Origin: DASVTU01 sp036387415 | GTDB taxonomy: Bacteria; Acidobacteriota; Blastocatellia; Pyrinomonadales; Pyrinomonadaceae | NCBI GenBank assembly: GCA_036387415.1 | Contig: DASVTU010000033.1 | Location: 248,001 to 312,000, forward strand | Reading direction: 5' to 3' | DNA length: 64,000 bases | In this document: piece by piece, positions 53,631 through 61,476 of the stretch | Layout: every line of letters begins with the position of its first letter | How positions within the stretch are numbered: the stretch's first letter is position 1 | The notes under the pieces: model-generated | What the model was told of the DNA's origin: nothing | Databases searched by the model: none | The model's input: the letters and a program-made list of their open reading frames with translations, nothing else | Translations under genes and position numbers: made by a program

Positions 53631-53804
53631 CTCGCTACCCTCTCTCAGCAAATTCAAACCAACCATAATTTTATCCGAGAAACATGACAAAGGGTGTCAT
53701 ATATCGTCTCGTATTCTTATTTCTCACAAAGCGAGCGATGGCTAACTTTATGACGCAGATAACAACGGCGTGACGCGTCGAGACGACGCAGAGGGAGTAC
53801 GAAG

Positions 53805-54776
53805 ATGAAAACTTTGGAAGGAAAAATAGCAGTCGTGGCGGGTGCGACGCGCGGCGCAGGTCGCGGCATCGCTGCAATGCTCGGCGAAGCAGGCGCAACC
53901 GTCTATTGTACGGGACGCAGCGCACACGGCGTCGCATCCCCGCGCAAACGCCCCGAAACCATCGAAGAGACGGCTGACATCGTGACCCGACGCGGCGGCA
54001 CGGGCATCCCCGTCCGCGTAGACCACACAGACGAAGCACAAGTCGCCGCCTTCTTTCGACGCGTACGCACCGAGCAGCAGCGACTCGACATCCTCGTCAA
54101 CGTGCTCGGCGGCGACACTCCCGCCGAATGGAAACCCTTCTGGCGACTATCGCTCGATAAGGGTCTGCGTTGGCTCCAACACGAAGTCGGTTCACACATC
54201 ACGACGAGTCGCTACGGTGCGGAGTTAATGGTCGAAGGACGTTCCGGTCTCATCGTCGGACTCACAGACGGCGATGCGCTCTATCATCGCGGAAGCCTCT
54301 TTTACGACATGGTGAAAATCTCGACTATTCGACTCGCCTACGCGATGGCAGAGGAACTCGCCCCGCACGGCGTCTGCACTCTCGCACTTACGCCCGGCTT
54401 CATGCGTACCGAAGCGGTGCTCGATTCGTTCGGCGCGACCGAAGAAAACTGGCGCGAGGTAGCCGAGAAGAATAAACGTGCACGGAGTTTCGGCTTCATC
54501 GCGTCGGAGACGCCTTGCTTCGTCGGGCGTGCGGTCGCGGCGTTGGCCGCCGACCCGCAAGTGTCTGAGAAGTCGGGCGGCGTCTATGCTTCATGGACGC
54601 TCTCCGACGAATATGGCTTCACAGACATCGACGGCAATCGACCGCACTGGGGAAGCTATTTCGCAAAGGAGTTCAAAACCATGATTGAGAGGCCGCCCAA
54701 CACCCGTTTTCGATGGACGCTCGAACGCCTCCCACAACCCGCACGCCCCGCACGTCGCAAGCGCGCAAGCCGATGA
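53805..54776 (+). CDS. Short-chain dehydrogenase/reductase
   Basis: The 323-residue protein has a Rossmann fold. The cofactor motif is GATRGAGRGIA (Gly13 to Gly21 region), a TGxxxGxG variant. VNVLGGD lies in the NNAG position, and the catalytic YDMVK (Tyr, Lys) follows the usual Ser or Asp strand. The C-terminus is longer than in classical SDRs by about 60 residues and Arg-rich. GAGGGAGTACGAAG precedes the ATG. The opposing WYL regulator suggests regulation. Substrate unknown. Confidence 0.92.
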   Translation: MKTLEGKIAVVAGATRGAGRGIAAMLGEAGATVYCTGRSAHGVASPRKRPETIEETADIVTRRGGTGIPVRVDHTDEAQVAAFFRRVRTEQQRLDILVNVLGGDTPAEWKPFWRLSLDKGLRWLQHEVGSHITTSRYGAELMVEGRSGLIVGLTDGDALYHRGSLFYDMVKISTIRLAYAMAEELAPHGVCTLALTPGFMRTEAVLDSFGATEENWREVAEKNKRARSFGFIASETPCFVGRAVAALAADPQVSEKSGGVYASWTLSDEYGFTDIDGNRPHWGSYFAKEFKTMIERPPNTRFRWTLERLPQPARPARRKRASR

Positions 54777-54806
54777 AATTAACGCGCAAGACGATGAACC
54801 GACGGC

Positions 54807-56105
54807 TTACTTGCGCGACTGTTGCGTTTCGGGGTCTTTCGGCATGAAGTAGCCGCGACGCGTCGTGACTTCGAGCTTGCGTTCTTTGCCTCGCTCGTCG
54901 CGCGCACGCACGCGCACTTCGACCGCATGCATCTGCCCGTCGTCCTGTTCGCTTTCGGCGATGGTGAAGCCGAGGCTGTAGCGTCCTGCAAGGTTGCCGA
55001 TGATTTTGTTGATGGCGGAGGCGTAGTCGGCGGGGCGGCGCACGCGTACCACTTCGCCGCCCGTCTGTTTGGCGAGATACTGCGCGCTCCCGTAGACGCT
55101 CAGCCCGACCCAGTTGCCGAGCGGTTTGACGATGGGCATGAACAACTTGTACGTCGTCTTCATATCAACCACAATCGCGCTGAAGATGACGTTGGTGCGA
55201 AGCAGCGTCTCCTGCGTCTCCTTGCGGTCTTCGAGCGGGACGGGCGCGATGCCGTCGGACAACCAGACGAGCGCGGCTTGCGATTGCGGGCGCTCCGCCG
55301 CCGTCAGAATCGAGATGCCTTCTGAAGCGTTGTTCAAATCGAAGCCCCTATCAATCTCCACGTACGTCTCGCTCTTGCCGTCGGCAGCGACCGTGCGAGT
55401 TATCACGTCGCCGTTGCGCGCGAGAATCTTGTGGGTCGTGCTTCCGTCCTTGCCCGGAAATTTTATCTCCGGTTGCCCCGCGTTCTCTTTCAACACACTG
55501 TTGGCATCCTCTTCCGTGACAGTTTCTTTGACGACCGTCGCGCCGTGCGAGTCGATGTTAACGCTCACGCTCGTTCCATCTTCGGTGCGATTCTCCGCAG
55601 CCTCGACGACGAGCGAAGGCACTGTACGGAGCGCGGCGGCGACTTTCGCGCGGTCGCGCGTGAAGGGGACGAGCCATCGACGCCTCCCGTCGTTCAGCCC
55701 CGCGCCGAGCACCATCACGCCCACCTCATCATCCGTCGGCAACTTCATGAGCGCCGACGCCAACGCTTCGACAACCTCCGCACGCCGCAGAAATCTCCCC
55801 GCGCCGTCGCGCCGCAAGTCGAGCACAATCGTCAGCGCCAGAGGTTTCCTGCCCGCCTCGCCCTGTCGGCTGAAATAGGATAATTCACGTTCGCGCCCAT
55901 CGGTTCGCACCTCGAAGTTCTCCTTCTTCAAATCGGCGACGAGCGTGCTCGTCCGTTTATCTTTGACCAGCGCATCGAGGAAGACGACGCGCGTCCGCAC
56001 GCGTACCGTATCGTTGTCGTCAACTTCCTGCGCGCTCAACGGAAAGAGACTGCCGCCGCACCACATCAACACGAAGGTCAACAGAAAGAGTTTGTTTCTC
56101 GACAT
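54807..56105 (-). CDS. Exported VWA-domain protein of the acidobacterial type
   Basis: The 432-residue protein has a signal peptide ending LFPLSAQ and an N-terminal beta-domain (VVFLDALVKDKR, VADLKKENFEV, ERELSYFSR). A von Willebrand A-like domain follows (LALTIVLDLRR onward to residue about 420). This is the layout of the acidobacterial 'VWFA-related' family. The MIDAS motif DxSxS is replaced by DLR, so metal-dependent binding is probably impaired. It ends in a Lys/Glu-rich tail. AAGGTGGTG precedes the ATG. It is upstream of, and co-directional with, nothing conserved nearby. Envelope protein; partner unknown. Confidence 0.88.
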   Translation of the reverse strand: MSRNKLFLLTFVLMWCGGSLFPLSAQEVDDNDTVRVRTRVVFLDALVKDKRTSTLVADLKKENFEVRTDGRERELSYFSRQGEAGRKPLALTIVLDLRRDGAGRFLRRAEVVEALASALMKLPTDDEVGVMVLGAGLNDGRRRWLVPFTRDRAKVAAALRTVPSLVVEAAENRTEDGTSVSVNIDSHGATVVKETVTEEDANSVLKENAGQPEIKFPGKDGSTTHKILARNGDVITRTVAADGKSETYVEIDRGFDLNNASEGISILTAAERPQSQAALVWLSDGIAPVPLEDRKETQETLLRTNVIFSAIVVDMKTTYKLFMPIVKPLGNWVGLSVYGSAQYLAKQTGGEVVRVRRPADYASAINKIIGNLAGRYSLGFTIAESEQDDGQMHAVEVRVRARDERGKERKLEVTTRRGYFMPKDPETQQSRK

Positions 56106-56258
56106 CAGAGCACCACCTTTTGAGAGGAATGAAATGTTTCTGGTTTGAACGCGCACGGGAGAGTGGCGAAAATCAACTGCCGTTCGGGATGAGGTCTTGC
56201 ACTTCGCGCCGTCTGCCGACGACGTGACGCATCTTGCACGTCGCGGCGAAGGTCTTGT

Positions 56259-56822
56259 CTATTCGGGCGAAGAATCTTCGGTTGCTTCGTCGGTCAGAAT
56301 TTTGCCCGCCGTGTCAGGATTTTTGAGAAGTTGCGCGAGTTTGTCAGGCTTGATGTCCACCTGCACGGCCACGCCGTCGCGCTCGCCGAGCGTAATCACC
56401 AGCACCTTGAAAACTTTGCCCGCCTCTTTCAAATAGACGAAGACCTGTTCGGCGTCCTGACCGGAACGAACCTCGACGAGCGGCTGCCATTCGGGTTGCA
56501 AAACGCTGCTCATCGCCGCGCCGAACCCGACGCCGCCCGACGGTCTGGAAAAGTCCTGGTCTTCAAAGAGCGCAAACTTGACGCTGCCGTATTCCGAGTA
56601 ACGAGTTTTTCTATCGACCACTATCTTGCCGATTTTGATACCGGCGCGTGCGGCGAACGACAGCCCTTGTTGCTTGACGCCGTAGTGCCGTTCAATGAGT
56701 TTGACGACATCTTTGAATTCAATGCCCTTTGCCGACGCGCCCGACGCAGCGAACGCGAGCGACGAGAGGAAACCGAGTGCGACGACGGCCATGTGGAGAT
56801 GAGCTAAATGTTTCTTTCGCAT
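56259..56822 (-). CDS. Secreted protein, DUF4252-like
   Basis: The 187-residue protein has a signal peptide (LHMAVVALGFLSSLAFAASGASA). The mature part has an Arg/Lys-rich segment and the pattern VFVYLKEAGKVFKVLVITLGERDGVAVQVD. That matches the end of the DUF4252 domain in the next upstream gene, whose domain is better preserved. It follows that gene by ten bases on the same strand and is almost surely part of the ECF sigma operon. Function unknown. Confidence 0.8.
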   Translation of the reverse strand: MRKKHLAHLHMAVVALGFLSSLAFAASGASAKGIEFKDVVKLIERHYGVKQQGLSFAARAGIKIGKIVVDRKTRYSEYGSVKFALFEDQDFSRPSGGVGFGAAMSSVLQPEWQPLVEVRSGQDAEQVFVYLKEAGKVFKVLVITLGERDGVAVQVDIKPDKLAQLLKNPDTAGKILTDEATEDSSPE

Positions 56823-56832
56823 GTCGCACCTC

Positions 56833-57432
56833 TCACTGTCGCTTCGTACGCGGTTTGGTTTCGTATTCCAAATCTTCGGGGACACCGAACTGCCCGCGTA
56901 GCTTGGCGAGTTTGTCGAGGTCGATTGAGCCGACGATGTTGATGACCATCAACTCCTTCGGCTCGCTGCTCAAGACGACGAGGCCGTCCACGCGCCCGCC
57001 GTTGGTCAAGAGGTAGACTTCGATGTTCTCACCGTCGCGACGACTGCGTATCTCGACGATTCTCGACCAGTTGGGCGGACTCAGTTGTGCGCGAATCGCT
57101 TCGAGGTCGCCCGCGCCGTACGCGCCTTCGTTGTCGAACTCGAAACGCTTCACGTAGATTCCGCGCAACCCCGCTATCACTTCCTTAACATCCTTCTCCT
57201 CCGGGTCGTTCGACAACACCGAAGGCACAAGCCGCAGCAACCTCTCATCCATATTGACGTTGATGAATTCCGCCGCTTTGCTGGCGAGGCGGTCGAGTTG
57301 CGCGATTTGCAATTTGCCGCTGGTATCTGCGGCAGCGGCGGCAGCGGTCTGCGCCTGCGACGCTATCGACACCAAAGCGATGAGCAGAGAGGCGACCGTG
57401 ATTCTAACGAATGCATTGACGATTGATTTCAT
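56833..57432 (-). CDS. DUF4252-family secreted protein
   Basis: The 199-residue protein has a signal peptide (ASLLIALVSIASQAQ) and a DUF4252 domain. Visible is LRGIYVKRFEFDNEGAY, then NWSRIVEIRSRRDGENIEVYLLTNGG, then GLVVLSSEPKELMVINIVGSIDL. DUF4252 is a small domain of bacterial envelope proteins, mostly found beside ECF sigma and anti-sigma genes; its role is not known. GGAGTAGTT precedes the ATG. It sits in the operon after the anti-sigma-like gene (90 bases). Confidence 0.88.
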   Translation of the reverse strand: MKSIVNAFVRITVASLLIALVSIASQAQTAAAAAADTSGKLQIAQLDRLASKAAEFINVNMDERLLRLVPSVLSNDPEEKDVKEVIAGLRGIYVKRFEFDNEGAYGAGDLEAIRAQLSPPNWSRIVEIRSRRDGENIEVYLLTNGGRVDGLVVLSSEPKELMVINIVGSIDLDKLAKLRGQFGVPEDLEYETKPRTKRQ

Positions 57433-57522
57433 AACTACTCCATTTATCTCGCTTCCGTACTACTTCGTTTATCTCGTTTGCGTGTGGCGCTCGTCCGACG
57501 CACAAGTCGGACTCGCTTCGGC

Positions 57523-58272
57523 TTACCTGATTCTGTTGCGTTCCTCGTAGACCGGTTTCGCGCCGCCTGTCCCGCGCGATTTTTCGTTGGTCTTGGTCTG
57601 GACGAAGCTGAGCTTGGCCGTCGTCAGGCGCAAGGCCAGCATGAGTTGTTCTTTCGCCTTCTGCCGCTCGGCGAGGTCGGCAGCAGCGAGGGTGGCGAGT
57701 TCGGGGCGCGTGTTTCGCGGCGTCGGGGCGGCGGCCATCTCTGTCGCTTCATGCGAACGAACGCCATGCTCTCCGTCCGCGTCGAGTCTTCGCCGTTGCT
57801 TCGGAGACGCCGCACGCGTCGCCACGCGTGTGCGGAATTTCCTGTTCGGCTCGAAGTTGACCACTTGCTGCTTCTGTCTCTCCGGCTCGATGCCGGGAGC
57901 GGTTTTGGATTCGGTTCCGACGTTTGAAGGTGTCGTTTGCACGGCGACTTCCGGCGTCGCTTCGCGTGTCGCTTCGGTCGCGCGTTCGGTCGTTGTTTGG
58001 AGCGTCGCGGGGTTTGCGGCAATCGTCGGCGAATCTCGTCGCGCGTCGCGTTGTTGCACGACGCCGAACCAGACGCCTGCGAGAATCATGACGACGAGCG
58101 CGGCGGCGACGGCCAGAGCAGGACGCGAAAACGTGCGACGACTTTGAAATGTGTGCGCCTCGGTCGGCAACTCAAGTGCGCGTGGTTGGTGGCGCAAAGT
58201 GCCGAGCAGGTTTTCGAGGTGTTCGATGTCGGCGTCCGGCTCGCCCGATTTGTCCCACAAGTAGTCGCTCAT
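57523..58272 (-). CDS. Putative anti-sigma factor (single membrane helix)
   Basis: The 249-residue protein opens MSDYLWDKSGEPDADIEHLENLL, a start common to acidobacterial proteins that follow an ECF sigma gene. One membrane helix (about 52-72) separates a short cytoplasmic part from a Thr/Glu/Lys/Arg-rich extracytoplasmic part. No zinc-binding HxxxCxxC motif is seen. Its ATG overlaps the sigma factor stop by four bases (ATGA at 58272-58269), which implies translational coupling. Together with position, this supports an anti-sigma role. Confidence 0.8.
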   Translation of the reverse strand: MSDYLWDKSGEPDADIEHLENLLGTLRHQPRALELPTEAHTFQSRRTFSRPALAVAAALVVMILAGVWFGVVQQRDARRDSPTIAANPATLQTTTERATEATREATPEVAVQTTPSNVGTESKTAPGIEPERQKQQVVNFEPNRKFRTRVATRAASPKQRRRLDADGEHGVRSHEATEMAAAPTPRNTRPELATLAAADLAERQKAKEQLMLALRLTTAKLSFVQTKTNEKSRGTGGAKPVYEERNRIR

Positions 58273-58874
58273 TGCCGTCCTCCTCCTACTCCGAGTTTCT
58301 CGCGCAGCAGCTTCATGCCCCTGTGAAGATTGACGCGCACCGAGTCCGGTTGCAGACCCGTCTGCGCTGCAATCTCCGGCCCCGTCATGCCTTCTACCAG
58401 ACGCAACACCAGCGTCTCACGATAAGCCTCCGGCAGACTGCGTATCGCTTCCAACGCCTCCGACGCTTCCGCATGTGGCGTCGCGGCTCGCGCGAGTTCT
58501 TCCGAGAGTTCCTCCGTCTCGCGTGAACGACGGTGAAAATCCATCGCACGATTACGCGCAATCATCGCCAGCCACGGCCCGAACGACGACGCCTCGCGCA
58601 GCGTCGGCAACTTTTTGAAGGCGATGAGAAAAACGTCCTGCACCAAGTCGCTCACTTCCGCATAAGGCACGCGCGCCAGCAGAATGCCATGCACCATCGA
58701 GGAGTAAAGTTCATAGAGTTGACCGAAGGCGTCGCGGTCGCCGCCCGCCACTGCCGCGACGAGTGTGGCGGTGCGCGAGGTCTGAGGGGCATCGGCTGTC
58801 TCGGTCGCTGCGGTGCGACCCTGCGGCGGTGCGGTCATGAAGAGCAAGTTTCTGCTTATCTGAGCCTCAAGCAT
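58269..58874 (-). CDS. ECF-type RNA polymerase sigma factor
   Basis: The 201-residue protein has sigma region 2 (LYSSMVHGILLARVPYAEVSDLVQDVFLIAFKKL) and region 4 (LPEAYRETLVLRLVEGMTGPEIAAQTGLQPDSVRVNLHRG), separated by a short linker. No region 1 or 3 is present, as expected for ECF sigmas. The ATG at 58874 with GAGAGG seven bases upstream is preferred; in-frame ATGs at 58916 and 58949 are possible. It is the first gene of the sigma/anti-sigma/DUF4252 operon and is likely autoregulated. Confidence 0.92.
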   Translation of the reverse strand: MLEAQISRNLLFMTAPPQGRTAATETADAPQTSRTATLVAAVAGGDRDAFGQLYELYSSMVHGILLARVPYAEVSDLVQDVFLIAFKKLPTLREASSFGPWLAMIARNRAMDFHRRSRETEELSEELARAATPHAEASEALEAIRSLPEAYRETLVLRLVEGMTGPEIAAQTGLQPDSVRVNLHRGMKLLREKLGVGGGRQ

Positions 58875-59071
58875 TTCCGAACCTCTCGGCGCATTCCCTG
58901 TCGTCTTGTTGAGCATTTGAACAGTTTGTGAAGCGTTGCGTTGCTGCATGCGCGTTTTCGAGTGTGAACATCGCGCCCTGTTCGCATTGAAAGACGCAGG
59001 GAATGAGAGAAGCGTTAACAGACGAGAAAGAATTTTCGACTTCCGCCAAATCGACGGAGACGGATGATGAA

Positions 59072-60364
59072 TTACAACGTCGCATCGTCTTCCGTCGTGT
59101 TTCGTGCGTCGGCGGGCGACGAAGCGACGCACAACGCGCGTTCGAGCAAGTGTGGCAGCACTTTGCGCGCGTCGAAAAATTCTGCGGCCACGTCGCGGGC
59201 GGCGCGGCAATGCACGTCGTAGCGGCGATTAACTTCTTCGATGGCGGCGAGGGCTTGGTCGGGCGTGTCGAACGCGAGTAGTCCGGCGTCGGCGTCGAGC
59301 CACGCGGAGAAGCCCGTCTCCTCTGTCACCACCGGACGCCCAGACGTGAGATAAGCCGCGCTGCGTTCGCTAAACCAACCGCTCCGGCTCACGACATAAC
59401 CCGCTTTCGCCACGCTCCATTCCGCCTTCGATTGCTCGATGAAACGCTGATAAGCCCACGGGTCGGGCGCGGCGCGGAACGGGTCGCGGAGCGTCCAGCC
59501 GTGGCTTTCGAGTCGGGCGCGCGGCGCGGTCGGGCTGCCGATGGCGAGTTCAAAAATACGTCCCGCACGCGCGGGCAGTTCCATGTAAGCCTCGAATGAT
59601 TCGGATTTCATACCGAACCGACGCCCGCCCCATTCGCGCGCGCGATAACTGTCCCACTGCATCACGGTCGTCCACTTCGCATCGGCGCGTCCATCCGTCA
59701 CAGGCCACGCATCGAGCACGACGGGTTGACGCGTCGGTTGCCACGCGAAGCCATCGTCCGGCACAGAGCAGTCGCGGCGTCCGATGTTTTCGGCGAACGA
59801 AAAAAAGCCGGTGTGCTGTGCGGCAAGTTGGCGCGCGGCGTCGTCCGTCAGGTGACGAATCTGCGTGAAAGCCGGGTCGGTATCGACGAGGATGCGCGAG
59901 GGCACATTCAACAACCAAGGGCGCAGAGGATTGACGCCGGAGACGTTGAGCAGGATGTCTGCGGAGGCGCAGATTTCAAGGATGCGTCCCGCGGCAGCGC
60001 CGCACCAACGCGCGCGATGCGCGTCGTAGTAAGCCCAACGCTCGCCGAGGCCGAGTCGCTCGAAAGCGTCTGCGGCGAAGCGCAATCCATAGGTCGGGTC
60101 GGCGTTAATGGTGTCGCGTTCGGGATTGTAGCAAGCGGGATAGTCGTCGCTGTCCTCGACGAAGTAGACATCGTGGCCGAGTCGCGCCAGCCCAAGCACG
60201 TACTGCAAATGATGCCACGCCAGACCACCAATCGGGCCGCGCACGATGTAGCCGAGCACGACGACGCGCAGGCGACCGAAGCCTAACGCCGAATGCCTGA
60301 TGCCCGACGATGAATCGAAAGCATCCTGTTTTTCGTCGGTCGTCCGGCGTTCGTCGTGCGTCAT
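59072..60364 (-). CDS. Glycosyltransferase-like protein
   Basis: The 430-residue protein resembles CgeB-like glycosyltransferases. The N-terminal half has LRVVVLGYIVRGPIGGLAWH and a GHDVYFVED strand; the C-terminal half has SRSGWFSERSAAYLTSGRP and the acidic VVTEETGFSAWL, a sugar-nucleotide-site-like pattern. The first about 30 residues, before LRVVVLG, are encoded by a heptamer repeat (60278-60363) and may not be translated in all cells. It shares strand and locality with sulfotransferase genes, suggesting glycan synthesis. The acceptor is unknown. Confidence 0.75.
   Translation of the reverse strand: MTHDERRTTDEKQDAFDSSSGIRHSALGFGRLRVVVLGYIVRGPIGGLAWHHLQYVLGLARLGHDVYFVEDSDDYPACYNPERDTINADPTYGLRFAADAFERLGLGERWAYYDAHRARWCGAAAGRILEICASADILLNVSGVNPLRPWLLNVPSRILVDTDPAFTQIRHLTDDAARQLAAQHTGFFSFAENIGRRDCSVPDDGFAWQPTRQPVVLDAWPVTDGRADAKWTTVMQWDSYRAREWGGRRFGMKSESFEAYMELPARAGRIFELAIGSPTAPRARLESHGWTLRDPFRAAPDPWAYQRFIEQSKAEWSVAKAGYVVSRSGWFSERSAAYLTSGRPVVTEETGFSAWLDADAGLLAFDTPDQALAAIEEVNRRYDVHCRAARDVAAEFFDARKVLPHLLERALCVASSPADARNTTEDDATL
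60278..60363. repeat. Heptamer arrays at the start of the glycosyltransferase gene (family F)
   Basis: On the minus strand the start region carries ACGACGA, ACGCCGG, ACGACCG and ACGAAAA, and further on GGCATCA, GGCATTC, GGCGTTA. Two different unit families lie within 90 bases, so this may be a composite or two elements. Confidence 0.6.
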
Positions 60365-60410
60365 TATCTTTTGTGGGGACAGCTAAGAGCGCGTTACACA
60401 CCCAGAATTA

Positions 60411-60523
60411 GCCACAGAGACATTGAGACACAGAGAAAATTCAAAATAAAGATTGAATCCCTTTTGTTGTTTCGCTGTGTGTCTCCGTATCTCTTTCGCT
60501 CTGTTTCTCCGTGTCTCTGTGGC
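60411..60523. repeat. Octamer-array element, family E copy 1
   Basis: The left arm 60411-60438 repeats CACAGAGA-type units. The right arm 60474-60523 has inverted TCTCCGTA, TCTCTTTC, TCTCCGTG and TCTCTGTG. It lies between the glycosyltransferase start and the sulfotransferase stop. A half copy is at 63271-63300. Confidence 0.75.
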
Positions 60524-60546
60524 ATGTTTGAAATGGTTTTCAGGTC

Positions 60547-61347
60547 TCAGACATCGAATTCGGGAAAGAGTTTGAAAAGGAAGCGTTCCTTGTGGCGAAT
60601 GGTCTGTTTGAGTTCGGGCGTGTAGTAACGCTCCCACTTCTGCACGTCGCTGCGTCCTTTGCCCTTCGGGAGAATTTTCCCCGTTTCGAGGATAAAACGG
60701 ATGTCGTCGTGCCCGTAGGACATCTGAGAAAGAAAATCGTAGAGGCCGCGATTGAGGTTGTCTGTGCGGATGAAGTGGAGGTTGTACATATCCGCCTTGT
60801 AGGCTTGCGGGGCGAGGTAGTCGTCCGCGCCGATGCGACGAAAGGCTTCCGCAGGGTTTCTGAAATAGAACTTGAGGAACTGCTCCGTGTGCAGACCCGC
60901 GCTGTCGTCCGTGTCGCTTTTACCGTTGCCGAGACTGGTGAACGCGGCGTTGGCGAGACGGACGTACTCGGCAAAACTCAAGTCGGGAAAGCGTGCGAAC
61001 TCCTTTTCAAAATCCGGCACGGCGCGATAGTAACGGAGAAATTCGCGCCGCTTCCACCAGCCAAACTCATACTGCGAGACATAAATGTCGTACGGATTTC
61101 TGATGGTTGCCAGAATCTTTTTCTCGCGTTGGGCAGTAGGAATCTCATTGCAGCCGCCATGCTTGTTGTTGTTATGAACGAGTGTGCCGTACTTCTCGCT
61201 CACGGCGCGCACCTCGCCGCGAATGATGTTCCGCAAATGCGTCAGACGCGTCCAGTTCAAACCGTACAGGCGAAACAGCACCGACGTGACGAACGTCCCG
61301 CCCGTCTTAGGCTCATGCACGTAAACGAATTTGTCTGTGAAAAGCAT
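60547..61347 (-). CDS. Sulfotransferase (PAPS-dependent)
   Basis: The 266-residue protein transfers sulfate from PAPS to a hydroxyl or amino acceptor. PAPS-contact motifs are PKTGGTF near residue 14, and IRNPYDIYVSQYEFGWW further on, the 5'- and 3'-phosphate loops. The rest is helical and Arg/Lys-rich, with RFILETGKILPKGKGR. The ATG at 61347 is the best start; 13 upstream codons are from the repeat arm at 61353-61380. It lies beside the PAPS-making gene at 61477-63258. Acceptor not identifiable. Confidence 0.9.
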   Translation of the reverse strand: MLFTDKFVYVHEPKTGGTFVTSVLFRLYGLNWTRLTHLRNIIRGEVRAVSEKYGTLVHNNNKHGGCNEIPTAQREKKILATIRNPYDIYVSQYEFGWWKRREFLRYYRAVPDFEKEFARFPDLSFAEYVRLANAAFTSLGNGKSDTDDSAGLHTEQFLKFYFRNPAEAFRRIGADDYLAPQAYKADMYNLHFIRTDNLNRGLYDFLSQMSYGHDDIRFILETGKILPKGKGRSDVQKWERYYTPELKQTIRHKERFLFKLFPEFDV

Positions 61348-61352
61348 GAGAA

Positions 61353-61471
61353 CAGTAGACAATAGCCAGTAGCCAGTAGTCGGCATAAAGAATTTGTCAG
61401 ACGCTTCTTTAGCATTCCTCTCAACAATCGCACATGAAATGCTTTTCTGCTGACTGCTGGCTGCCGACTAC
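61353..61471. repeat. Heptamer-array element, family A copy 3
   Basis: The left arm 61353-61380 is four units CAGTAGA, CAATAGC, CAGTAGC, CAGTAGT. The right arm 61448-61471 is TGCTGAC, TGCTGGC, TGCCGAC, TAC. The core (about 61390-61448) aligns with the core at 12.2 kb: GACGCTTCTT and GCAT.CCTCTCAA occur in both in the same order. The sulfotransferase start and the sulfurylase stop lie just outside it. Confidence 0.8.
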
Positions 61472-61476
61472 TTCAT

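Noticed and set aside
58875..59210. N-terminal extension of the ECF sigma factor
   Set aside because: Arg-rich sequence overlapping the glycosyltransferase gene; no homology and a better start at 58874.
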